Below are positions 42,146-50,700 of a stretch of 64,000 nt of DNA, piece after piece. Source of the stretch: Lachnospiraceae bacterium (GTDB lineage: Bacteria; Bacillota; Clostridia; Lachnospirales; Lachnospiraceae); the NCBI GenBank assembly GCA_902362715.1, contig CABIXN010000002.1, forward strand, positions 62,001 through 126,000, read 5' to 3'. The notes beneath the pieces are model-generated. The model was given only the letters and a program-made list of their open reading frames with translations, was not told the origin of the DNA and made no database searches. A program made the position numbers and the translations under genes. Within the stretch, counting starts at the first letter, position 1, and each line of letters starts with the position of its first letter.

Positions 42146-44261
42146 AGAAATATATCACATTTTAATAAAACGAAGAGGAATACTGCTGTTGATTATTTTT
42201 ATTCTGGCAGAAATCATAATGTCAGTTTCAGGAATCAGAAATTCCAGAGACATCATTTATGCTGTGGAAGATGATAAGGTACAGTACACAGAATATATGG
42301 AAGTACTTTCCGGTCCCCATACAGAAGAGAAAAAAGTATTTGTTAATGACCTGTTCCAGCAGGTTCAAAAAGCAAAAGAAAAACAAAATGAGACAGTTGA
42401 CCGTTATATAAGGGGAGAAGCAGGAAAAGAGGAGTTTTACCGGACATCAGAAGAATCAGAGGAACTTTTGTCTCATGAACAGATTATTAATCTGCTGGAG
42501 AATCAGCTTTTATATATTTCTGAAAATCCGGAACAAAGATACTGGATTTATGAGAACGGCTGGATTGGTTTTTTCAAAAGTAATTCCATGGATATTCTGC
42601 TGATGGTTATTATACTAGTGGGAGTACTCCCTGTATTTTCTATTGATTATGAGCGGGATATGGATATGCTGAACCAGACTACCAGAAGCGGCGGCAGCAG
42701 GTTGTATCACAGCAGAGTATTGGCAGGGGTGTTATTTGCAGCTGTATGTACAGCTGTCCAGATAGCAATTAAATTTATCATCACAGAAATCTATTTTGGT
42801 CTGGAGGGGGCCTCCTATCCTCTGCAAAGTGTGCAGGAACTTTTTGCAGGACATCCCTGGAATGTTTCCTGTCTGAGTGCTGCAGGGCTTTTACTTGTTT
42901 TAAGGATAATAGGAGCAGCATATACGGCTTTGCTGATTATGAGCTTATCTGTATGGTGCCGCAGACTGCTGAATACCGGTGTTTTATCAGTGGCATTTAT
43001 TTGTATACCATTGTTTATTTTTAAAGAAAGTAAACTATTTCAGCTTCCGCTTCCCACGTCTTTTTTATGGGGAAATGGGTTTATTACAGGTGTATGGAAT
43101 GAGGATACTGGGATGCAGGACTTTTTTTCTGCTTTATCTGTAAAAAAAACATGCGGCATAGCTTTGATTATTATGGGATTGCTTTATCTGGCCGCATGGA
43201 TACGGTATAAGAACTTTAGAAAAATAAAACGGCTATTAAAAAAAGCAGGACCATTATGTCTGGTTTTTGGATTGTTATTATTTCTTCCGGCCTGCAGTGT
43301 ACAAAAAAATAGTAATAGCAATCCGGATCCTGTAACTTATCAAAAAGGATTAAATGAGGTGCTTAAAAGTACGGATCAGTGGACGCTTTATCTGGATCAT
43401 CAAGTATGGTATAAAACAGATACCGGCTCTCTTTCTGATCAGGAGCTGCTGGCAGATCCCTTTGCCACAAAAGAGACATATGACAATATTCTCATCAGCG
43501 GTGTCCAGGGAAACATATGCTATTATTTAAAAAAAATAAATACAGAGCAGGAACTGCTGGATTATGAATTACATGCATTGGAGTTAAATACAGGCTCAGA
43601 TAAGATATTAATTCGCAAACAGAATCATTCTATTAAAGGAACAAATTTTTTAAATCTTTATAAAGAATCTGTTCTGACAGTGCATACCAGCCAGCAGATG
43701 CAGAACTTCAGTATTCATGGATTTTGGGTGGAACAGGGATATCTATATCTGTTCCGAGGAGATGATATTGTCCAGGTCAGCTTAACAAATGGTAAAGAGC
43801 AGGTATTAATTGATGATATCTATGATTCCAATTTTGTATTTATGAATGGAAATATTTATTACATTAATAAAAAATATATGCTGCAAAAATATTCCATCTC
43901 AGACAGGCAGACGGAACTGATATCTGATAAGATGGTTATGTCTGTATATGGTAACCATAACAAAGTATTATTTTCTGCTGCTGATGAAAAAATTTATTTG
44001 TGTGAAGAGCCGTATCCATCAAAAGCAGTGGGCAGTGGAAATTATATCGTTTTTCAAATGGATGATACGGTATTTTATTATACAGAAGATATGAGAACCA
44101 TATACCGCTCAGATTACAGCATGAAAAACAGACAAAAAATTTATACCTGTGAATATGATCTTCTGGACTTTTCTGTCAGAGGAGACAAAATGATAATAAC
44201 ATATACTCCGGATTCAGATATGAATCATACAGAAACAGAGTTTTTGCCAATAAATGAATAA
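42129..44261 (+). CDS. Permease fused to an extracellular lipoprotein-like domain
   Basis: A 710-aa fusion. Residues 1-375 form an ABC-2 permease with an N-terminal helix, a charged loop and further helices. A last hydrophobic segment with a lipobox-like LPAC (Cys near 390) precedes a ~320-residue beta-rich region like the lipoprotein that opens the operon. The junction reads as if a permease and a following lipoprotein gene lost the stop and start between them (a Lys-Lys-hydrophobic stretch that would be a signal peptide). It overlaps the preceding permease gene by 17 bp. It is the last gene of the operon. Confidence 0.78.
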   Translation: MQLAGREIYHILIKRRGILLLIIFILAEIIMSVSGIRNSRDIIYAVEDDKVQYTEYMEVLSGPHTEEKKVFVNDLFQQVQKAKEKQNETVDRYIRGEAGKEEFYRTSEESEELLSHEQIINLLENQLLYISENPEQRYWIYENGWIGFFKSNSMDILLMVIILVGVLPVFSIDYERDMDMLNQTTRSGGSRLYHSRVLAGVLFAAVCTAVQIAIKFIITEIYFGLEGASYPLQSVQELFAGHPWNVSCLSAAGLLLVLRIIGAAYTALLIMSLSVWCRRLLNTGVLSVAFICIPLFIFKESKLFQLPLPTSFLWGNGFITGVWNEDTGMQDFFSALSVKKTCGIALIIMGLLYLAAWIRYKNFRKIKRLLKKAGPLCLVFGLLLFLPACSVQKNSNSNPDPVTYQKGLNEVLKSTDQWTLYLDHQVWYKTDTGSLSDQELLADPFATKETYDNILISGVQGNICYYLKKINTEQELLDYELHALELNTGSDKILIRKQNHSIKGTNFLNLYKESVLTVHTSQQMQNFSIHGFWVEQGYLYLFRGDDIVQVSLTNGKEQVLIDDIYDSNFVFMNGNIYYINKKYMLQKYSISDRQTELISDKMVMSVYGNHNKVLFSAADEKIYLCEEPYPSKAVGSGNYIVFQMDDTVFYYTEDMRTIYRSDYSMKNRQKIYTCEYDLLDFSVRGDKMIITYTPDSDMNHTETEFLPINE

Positions 44262-44280
44262 GCTAAATTTTATTTTATCA

Positions 44281-44384
44281 AAAAAGGAGCGGATTTCTTT
44301 TGCAGATGTACCCTTCTGAAAGCCGGACTTGAAAATCTGACTTTGCAGAAGGATGCATTCTGCCCTGAAAAACTGCTCCTTTTT
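44281..44384 (+). terminator. Terminator of the lipoprotein/ABC operon
   Basis: A terminal AAAAAGGAGC/GCTCCTTTTT stem with a long internal part lies 20 bp after the operon. The convergent Rep gene ends 14 bp further on. Confidence 0.7.
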
Positions 44385-44397
44385 CCATATTATCTTT

Positions 44398-45720
44398 TCA
44401 GCTCATCTTTACCCAGTCTACATATAATTTCAGACATTCTTCCGGAGAATAAATGGCGTCAATAATATCTTCAGAAATCCCCTGGCTGTCAAGGTACTGA
44501 AGAAAGGCCGGGTAGTTGTCTTTCTGCTTTGTTTTTTCCCATACTTTTACTGAAAGGGACATTTTATTGGACTCGATATCCTCATGGACTTCTTTTACCT
44601 GTCTGGCGGCCTCCTGACTGCCGCTCATAGTTTCAATGGAAGGCTGATAGTCTTCTTTGATACATTTGCGCATCCATCCCATAAAATTTTTAATCTCTGT
44701 CTGGGTTTTGGATAAATCGTATGCCTTTTTCACAGCGTCTGCATTGTAGCCGGCGTCTTTCAGTAAAATTCCTGCATCCCTGGAAGAAATTTTAACGTCA
44801 GTAATATAGTCAATAATATCCAGAATAAGCTCTGTCATGTTTTCTGGTTCCAGTAATTCTTCTGTGACTACTTCCGTGCCGTCTTCTGTAATGGCGTACA
44901 TTTTATTGTTTACATTGCGCTGGAGATAAATATCTACAGCAACAACTTTTCCGCCCCGGCCGCTGCGCACCGGTTTATAATCAATGTAAAGATCCGATAA
45001 TTCATTGATCTGTTTTTTAGCCACATCTAAAGCATTTTTTCGAAAATCAGAGTAGTTTTCAAGATGCTTTTCTTTTGCAATATCATTTACAATCCGTTCG
45101 TAATCGGGAGTATCTTTCTGCAGTTCTCTCTGGATGGCTTTTTCTTCTGTATTGACACAGTTCATCTCAAGCTTCAGCTCCGCAAGAGAATAGTTAATAA
45201 CAATAGGGGTATTGTCTTTCCCTATTTTGTATTCGTGCATTTTCAGGATTTCATACAGACGGTAAGCATAATTACTGGAAAATACAAAGAGCGTTGTAAG
45301 TTTCATGGTAGTGAAATTATCCCTCAGATCGTCCAGATATTCATTGGCTTCCGGTGTAAAACGAATAGAAAACATTCCGTTTTTATACTCGGCAACATGA
45401 ATCAGGTTAATGACTTTAAACTGCTTTTTTTCCGCATCTTCTATAAAAATAGTCCGGTTGGCCATTGATTTGGCCGCCAGTTTTAACTGTCCGTAAAAAC
45501 TGCCGCCGGTATTTCCGGAAAGCTTGCGGATTTCTTCTGCACTGATTTCTACAGAAGGACGGTTTAAAGTGTCTTTTTTTGAGCGTTTCAGAGCCAGAAC
45601 CATAAGCTTGTTTTCCAGCAGAGAACTTTTGTATTTTGCAGTAATCAGTGAATTTGAACGGGTAATGGTTTCATTGCGAAAACATTCCAGTTCGTGTTTT
45701 TTAATCTCTTCTTCTTTCAT
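44398..45720 (-). CDS. Rep_3 (RepB-type) plasmid replication initiator
   Basis: A 440-aa initiator of iteron plasmids. Residues 15-245 match the Rep_3 type: ITRSNSLITAKYKSSLLENK, MVLALKRSKKDT and the second winged helix YAYRLYEILKMHEYKIG. The C-terminal ~190 residues are an extra charged helical part. Rep_3 proteins bind iterons and open the origin. Start ATG 45720 follows AGGA. It lies right beside an iteron array, inside an otherwise chromosomal gene set. It may be an integrated plasmid, a chromid origin or a domesticated initiator. Confidence 0.87.
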   Translation of the reverse strand: MKEEEIKKHELECFRNETITRSNSLITAKYKSSLLENKLMVLALKRSKKDTLNRPSVEISAEEIRKLSGNTGGSFYGQLKLAAKSMANRTIFIEDAEKKQFKVINLIHVAEYKNGMFSIRFTPEANEYLDDLRDNFTTMKLTTLFVFSSNYAYRLYEILKMHEYKIGKDNTPIVINYSLAELKLEMNCVNTEEKAIQRELQKDTPDYERIVNDIAKEKHLENYSDFRKNALDVAKKQINELSDLYIDYKPVRSGRGGKVVAVDIYLQRNVNNKMYAITEDGTEVVTEELLEPENMTELILDIIDYITDVKISSRDAGILLKDAGYNADAVKKAYDLSKTQTEIKNFMGWMRKCIKEDYQPSIETMSGSQEAARQVKEVHEDIESNKMSLSVKVWEKTKQKDNYPAFLQYLDSQGISEDIIDAIYSPEECLKLYVDWVKMS

Positions 45721-45758
45721 AGTGGTAAATCCTGCCTCTCGATATCGCAAGTTCTTAC

Positions 45759-45787
45759 ATTATATCGACAGCATTCTTCGGTGTCAA
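45759..45787 (-). promoter_or_regulatory. Consensus promoter of rep, next to iterons
   Basis: Minus-strand TTGACA (45787-45782), exactly 17 bp, TATAAT (45764-45759): a near-ideal sigma-A promoter. Its -35 end is 7 bp from the first iteron, so Rep binding should repress its own gene. Confidence 0.8.
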
Positions 45788-45794
45788 TATAAAA

Positions 45795-46458
45795 GCTCCG
45801 TATTTCTCCGAAAAAAGCTCCGTATTTCTCTGGAAAAGCTCCGTATTTCTCTGAAATTATATAAAAGTAAAATTAAAAACTCCGAAAAACTCTGAAGAAT
45901 AGTATGCTGATGGTCAATATTCAGGAGAAAAACTCCGGATACCTCCGAATATAAAAGCAAAAATTTTTCATTTGCTAAAAAAATGCGGGTTCAGCAATTT
46001 TGTCTGAAAATTTAAACTTCTGGGTTTTTTGGAGTTCAAACTCCAAAAAACACTTTAATAACTCCATTTTTACCAGAAGTTAAGGCAGGGAAGCTCCATT
46101 TTCCCATTTTTATAGATTTAAAACTCCAAAAACACCAGAAATAATAAATAAAGCTCCATTTTCTCTGGAAGTAAAAATTGAAAAAAATATTCGAACTCCA
46201 TTTTTTCTGGAAGTAAATGGGCTAACTGTCTATTCAAACTCCAAATTTTCCTGAAATTAGGTGAAATCAGTGATTATATTATTAATAGGTAGAAATTCGG
46301 AGTTTCCACTCCAAATTTTCCTGAAGTTAAAATCAAACTCCAAAAACCTCCGGAAAAAAGGCCAGACATCTGCTAACTCCTTTTTTTCATGGAGAAACGC
46401 CAAAAAAACAGTGGATAACTCTTATTTATCCACATAAAACCCCGTATTTTCCGGAATT
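45795..46458. repeat. Iteron array of a Rep_3-type replication origin
   Basis: About 15 imperfect 20-bp direct repeats of the form [A/G]CTCC[A/G]-A/T-rich-[CT]C[CT]GGAA. Copies start at about 45795, 45817, 45838, 45879, 45932, 46040, 46061, 46093, 46123, 46153, 46195, 46238, 46308, 46337 and 46376, with a degenerate one near 46440. The first three are spaced 21-22 bp (two helical turns); the rest are looser. All point the same way. No gene lies in 45721-46706. Confidence 0.85.
46410..46434. promoter_or_regulatory. Pair of DnaA boxes at the iteron origin
   Basis: A perfect box TTATCCACA (46426-46434) and an opposite near-match, AGTGGATAA (46410-46418). They sit at the far end of the iterons, as in many iteron origins where DnaA assists Rep. 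The A+T-rich flank continues to about 46700. Confidence 0.72.
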
Positions 46459-46706
46459 TGCACCATATTTGTTGAAAGTTACTCCATCCGGCCGTCAAAT
46501 TTCACCGAAAATTCTGGAAGTACTTTTTCAAACCCTTGATTTTAGCGGGTTTTGGGGGCCTCTAAATAAATAAACAAAATTGTTGTGTTGTAAATCAATA
46601 GAATTATAGTGAGAGATATATAGGGATTTTCCGGCAGAAAGAAAGGTCTTGCTGTAACGGAAGGAATTTTATATACTGTTAGAAAACGATAAGGCGGAAG
46701 AGGTTT

Positions 46707-47363
46707 ATGAGTGAGCGGCGATATGAATCTGATATGACAAAAAAAGAAAAACGGCAGATGCGTAAAGAGCAGTTAAAATCCATGAAGGGCAAAGAACGTT
46801 TAGATTATATCTGGACATATTATAAGCTGGAAATGGGAATGATTTTGTTCTTTGTCATTATTGGAGTACTTGTTGTAAACTGGCTGCTTGGATTCCGATA
46901 TGACCAGATTCTTTATGTGGGAGTAGTCAACAGTATGCAGTGTGACGGAGAACAGATGGCTGCTGATTATAAAACATTTATTGGAAATGATGATAAATTT
47001 GATGAAGTGGATGTAGATACTTCTATGGAAATTGATCCCAGTGGAAATACCAGCGATTTTTATGGAGAATTCAGATTTTCTGTATATAATTCGGCGCCTG
47101 TGCTGGATGCGGTAATTGTAGATCAGGAAGTTTTTGAAGTATATGATGATTCTGGGCTGTTTATGAATCTGGAAGACTTTTTTACAGAGGATACTGAAGA
47201 ATATCAGGATCTGATTACAAATAATACAGGATTAAATCTTAAAGGGTCAAAAACACTTCAGTCATATGGAGTTGACAGTACACAGCCAGTGTACTTAATG
47301 GTCAGCAGACAGACGGAAAATGTAGAATATGTAAAAGACTATATTCGTTTTTTATTACAGTAA
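46707..47363 (+). CDS. Membrane protein of unknown function
   Basis: A 218-aa protein: basic N terminus (KKEKRQMRKEQLKSMKGKER), one membrane helix (residues ~47-66, MILFFVIIGVLVVNWLLGF) and an acidic extracellular part. Similar proteins are frequent in Lachnospiraceae without a known role. Its start follows AAGGCGG. Confidence 0.72.
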   Translation: MSERRYESDMTKKEKRQMRKEQLKSMKGKERLDYIWTYYKLEMGMILFFVIIGVLVVNWLLGFRYDQILYVGVVNSMQCDGEQMAADYKTFIGNDDKFDEVDVDTSMEIDPSGNTSDFYGEFRFSVYNSAPVLDAVIVDQEVFEVYDDSGLFMNLEDFFTEDTEEYQDLITNNTGLNLKGSKTLQSYGVDSTQPVYLMVSRQTENVEYVKDYIRFLLQ

Positions 47364-47387
47364 ATCAAAAGGAACAATGGAGGAAAT

Positions 47388-48410
47388 ATGAGATATCCGG
47401 AATTTTTAAAAGAGAATGGAACCATTGGATTTGTTGCGCCGTCTTTTGGCTGTAATATAGAGCCTTACCGGACTGCTTTTGATCATGCGCTGGAAAGATT
47501 TTGGCATATGGGATATCAGACCGCGCTGGGACCCAATTGCTATGAGGGCAGTGGCATTGGAATCAGCAGCACGCCGGAAAGCTGCGGCAGAGAGCTGATG
47601 GATTACTATTGTTCAGAGGAAAATGATGTTTTAATTTCCTGCGGCGGCGGAGAGCTGATGTGTGAAGATCTGGATTTTTTGGAGTTTGATAAAATCAGAC
47701 AGGCTCCGCCCAAGTGGTATATGGGATATTCGGATAATACTAATTTTACCTTTTTACTGACAACTCTTTGTGATACGGCTTCTATCTATGGCCCATGCGC
47801 GGCGGCTTTTGGAATGGAACCATGGCATCCGGCCATATATGACGCCTGGGATGTTCTGAGAGGAAAAAAACAGGTGGTATGCGGTTATGATTTCTGGGAA
47901 AAAGAATCGCTGAAGGATGAGGAACATCCTCTTAAGCCTTATCATGTAACAGAACCAAGGGTATTGAGGACATTTCCGCAGCCGGAAGTAAAAATGAGAG
48001 GCCGCCTGCTGGGAGGATGTCTGGATATTCTTGTGAATCTTCTGGGAACAAAGTTTGATGGAGTAAAAGACTTTACAGAAACGTATAAAGAAGACGGAAT
48101 TATCTGGTTTATGGAAGCTTGTGATCTGAATGTAATGAGTATCCGCCGGGCCTTGTGGCAGATAGATCATGCGGGATGGTTTCGGTATGTAAAAGGATTT
48201 TTGATTGGACGTCCATTGTGCCACGGACAGGAACTGATGGGCCTTGACCAGTATGAAGCGGTTATGGGGATATTAAAAAAATATGAAGTTCCTGTTGTTA
48301 TGGATGTGGATTTGGGGCACATTGCACCTATGATGCCGCTGATTTGTGGAAGTTACGCCGATATTAAAGTAAAAGGCAATGATATTTCTGTAGAAATGAG
48401 TTTGAAATAA
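47388..48410 (+). CDS. LD-carboxypeptidase / MccF-like serine peptidase (S66)
   Basis: A 340-aa S66 peptidase. The nucleophile elbow MGYSDNTNF holds the Ser, followed by the conserved C-terminal GHIAPMMPL with the His. S66 enzymes cut LD bonds in recycled peptidoglycan peptides (LdcA) or inactivate microcin C (MccF). The neighbouring murein gene (dacF-like) slightly favours wall recycling, but substrate choice is not evident. Confidence 0.82.
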   Translation: MRYPEFLKENGTIGFVAPSFGCNIEPYRTAFDHALERFWHMGYQTALGPNCYEGSGIGISSTPESCGRELMDYYCSEENDVLISCGGGELMCEDLDFLEFDKIRQAPPKWYMGYSDNTNFTFLLTTLCDTASIYGPCAAAFGMEPWHPAIYDAWDVLRGKKQVVCGYDFWEKESLKDEEHPLKPYHVTEPRVLRTFPQPEVKMRGRLLGGCLDILVNLLGTKFDGVKDFTETYKEDGIIWFMEACDLNVMSIRRALWQIDHAGWFRYVKGFLIGRPLCHGQELMGLDQYEAVMGILKKYEVPVVMDVDLGHIAPMMPLICGSYADIKVKGNDISVEMSLK

Positions 48411-48411
48411 A

Positions 48412-48484
48412 AAGCGCTTCGTTAAGGACTGGGCTGGATAAAAATATGCCGCTGAGGCGGCCCAGCCCAGGCTAAGAAGCGCTT
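48412..48484. terminator. Bidirectional terminator between S66 peptidase and trmB
   Basis: Outer AAGCGCTTC/GAAGCGCTT and inner CTGGGCTG/CAGCCCAG stems, between two convergent genes. Confidence 0.8.
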
Positions 48485-48501
48485 ATTTACAGGATTTTTA
48501 T

Positions 48502-49140
48502 TTATCTGTTTATAATCATCTTAAAGATAGGATTTCCCTGAGAAGAAAATTTCTCTTCATATTCGGTCATGACATTTCCCTGATTTAACACTTTATCATG
48601 GTGAAGATCACGGGTAGAAGCAGCCAGATTCCAGCCGGCAGGTGCTACCTGTTCCAGTGAAAAGTCAAACAGATCCTGGTTATCGGTTTTAAATTCTATA
48701 TGACCTTCTTTTTTTAAAATATTGTCATAGCGTTTTAAAAATGTTTCTGAGGTAAGACGGCGTTTTGCATGACGGTCTTTAGGCCAGGGGTCGGAAAAGT
48801 TCAGGTAAATCCTGGATATTTCATCCTGAGCAAACATTTCATTTATTTTTTCAGCGTCCATTCGAATAAATCGGATATTGTCAATTGGGTCTTCATCCAG
48901 TTTCTCAAGAGCCCGCACAAGGACGCTGGAATATTTTTCGATTCCTATGTAGTTGATATCCGGATTCAGGCGGGCAAGAGACATGATAAAACGTCCCTTT
49001 CCCATGCCAACCTCAATGTGAATGGGATTGGAATTTCCAAAGATATCAGCCCAGTTTCCTTTTTGTGGATTCTCCTCCAGAATACAGGATGGATGGTCTG
49101 CGATAACTTCCCGTGAGCCGGGTATATTTCTTAACCGCAT
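48502..49140 (-). CDS. trmB: tRNA (guanine-N7)-methyltransferase
   Basis: A 212-aa SAM-dependent enzyme that makes m7G46 in tRNA. Motifs are IHIEVGMGKGRFIMSLA (SAM binding), NYIGIEKYSSVL and the family signature FSDPWPKDRHAKRRL. The length is normal. It is alone on its strand. Confidence 0.95.
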   Translation of the reverse strand: MRLRNIPGSREVIADHPSCILEENPQKGNWADIFGNSNPIHIEVGMGKGRFIMSLARLNPDINYIGIEKYSSVLVRALEKLDEDPIDNIRFIRMDAEKINEMFAQDEISRIYLNFSDPWPKDRHAKRRLTSETFLKRYDNILKKEGHIEFKTDNQDLFDFSLEQVAPAGWNLAASTRDLHHDKVLNQGNVMTEYEEKFSSQGNPIFKMIINR

Positions 49141-49268
49141 AATGGATGCGTCTCCTTTCCGTGATAAAATATTTTCTTTTTCATTTTACATAGGTTGCTA
49201 TAAAAAGTAAATCATATTATACTATATAAGATTATAACATAAAGAGAAATTGTGATGCAGGAGACATT

Positions 49269-50636
49269 ATGAAAAAGATAAAACGTTTGTTATGTCTGGT
49301 GATTACAGGCGTAATGTGTATAGGAACAGCAAGTATATCAGTAAATGCTGCGGAAAAATGGCCCGAAGGTGTATCTGTTGATTCGGAGAACGCTATTGTT
49401 ATGGAGGCGTCTACTGGTACTATTTTATATCAGAAGGACTGTAAGAAAAAAAGTTATCCGGCAAGTATTACTAAAATTATGACAACGATGCTGGCGCTTC
49501 AGAACAGTTCACCGGATGAAATCGTTACATTTTCCCAGGATGCGATTTATAAAACAGAAGGGTCCGGAGTTGCCCGTGATATAGGGGAGCAGCTGACTAT
49601 GAAGGACTGCCTTTATGCGGTAATGTTAGAGTCAGCCAATGAATGCGCCTATGCGGTAGCTGAACATATTGGAGGCGGTGACTACAGCAAGTTCGTGGAT
49701 TTGATGAATGAAAAGGCAAAAGAACTAGGGTGTGAAAATACTCATTTTAATAACTGTAACGGACTGCCGGATGAACAGCATTATACCACTTGTTATGATA
49801 TGGCGCTGATTGCCAGAGAAGCTATAAAAAATGATGATTTCAGAACTCTGATCAGCACAAAGACATATACGCTTCCAAAGACAAATAAAAAAGATCAGGA
49901 ACTTACCATGTACAACCATCATGCCATGATTTGTTCTAATCGTACCAGCAGGTATTTATATGAATATGCCATCGGAGGCAAGACAGGCTATACAGTGGCC
50001 GCCAGAAATACACTGGTCACATATGCAGAAAAAGACGGGATGCTGTTAATCTGTGTAGTTATGAGGAGCAATTCTTCTGCCCAGTATGCAGATACGGAAA
50101 AGCTATTTGATTACTGCTTTAATAATTTCAAAATGTACAATGTGGCCCAGAATGAGAAACGGTATTCAAACAATTCTCAGACTGACAGTTTAAAGCTGTC
50201 ACAAACGCAGCCTTTTGCAGAACTGGACAGTGATGCAGAGATTATTTTACCTAAGGCAGCTTCTTTTGATGATACATCTGTGGATGTTTCCTACGATAAT
50301 GTAAATGATACGGTACTTGGAACTCTGGTTTACAAATATGGTAACCGGGTGGCAGGGAAAGCTGATGTGGTAACTACCGGAGCATCTGTAGAACCTTTTG
50401 AATTTTCTAAAGGAAGTCTTTTAAGTACAGCAGCGGATACGGATGGTGAAGATTCGGCAGATAGCAGCAAGGAAATAAATAAAAGCACTCTGCGGAATAT
50501 AATTGTTATTATTGTGGTGGCTGCGGCAGTATTATTTGCGGTACTCTGGCTGTTTGCAAACAAAAACAGAATTTTTAGAGGTAAGTCAGGTTCTGGTAAA
50601 AAATATAAGAAGATCAGAAAAAATCGAAAATGGTGA
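49269..50636 (+). CDS. D-alanyl-D-alanine carboxypeptidase (DacF-like, S11)
   Basis: A 455-aa penicillin-binding peptidase that trims pentapeptides in peptidoglycan. It has a signal peptide (residues 1-27), active-site SxxK in YPASITKIM, SxN in LESANECAYAV and KTG in IGGKTGYT. A C-terminal domain, an Asp/Ser-rich linker and a membrane anchor with a basic tail follow. Sporulation DacF and vegetative DacA forms share these motifs. Confidence 0.92.
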   Translation: MKKIKRLLCLVITGVMCIGTASISVNAAEKWPEGVSVDSENAIVMEASTGTILYQKDCKKKSYPASITKIMTTMLALQNSSPDEIVTFSQDAIYKTEGSGVARDIGEQLTMKDCLYAVMLESANECAYAVAEHIGGGDYSKFVDLMNEKAKELGCENTHFNNCNGLPDEQHYTTCYDMALIAREAIKNDDFRTLISTKTYTLPKTNKKDQELTMYNHHAMICSNRTSRYLYEYAIGGKTGYTVAARNTLVTYAEKDGMLLICVVMRSNSSAQYADTEKLFDYCFNNFKMYNVAQNEKRYSNNSQTDSLKLSQTQPFAELDSDAEIILPKAASFDDTSVDVSYDNVNDTVLGTLVYKYGNRVAGKADVVTTGASVEPFEFSKGSLLSTAADTDGEDSADSSKEINKSTLRNIIVIIVVAAAVLFAVLWLFANKNRIFRGKSGSGKKYKKIRKNRKW

Positions 50637-50651
50637 TTTTTAAATTAGAAA

Positions 50652-50690
50652 AATCCGCAGGTTGTTAATACAAAGCCTGCGGGTTTCTTT
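50652..50690 (+). terminator. Terminator after the D,D-carboxypeptidase gene
   Basis: Stem AAATCCGCAGG/CCTGCGGGTTT with T-rich flank, between this gene and the convergent PucR gene. Confidence 0.78.
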
Positions 50691-50700
50691 GGGTCGATAT

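Noticed and set aside
45524..45895. Plus-strand frame opposite rep and the iterons
   Set aside because: It is a shadow of the rep gene and its end is made of iteron repeats.
45795..46458. Iteron array considered as a CRISPR array
   Set aside because: The repeats are imperfect, spacing is irregular and often near zero, and there are no cas genes; the Rep gene explains them.
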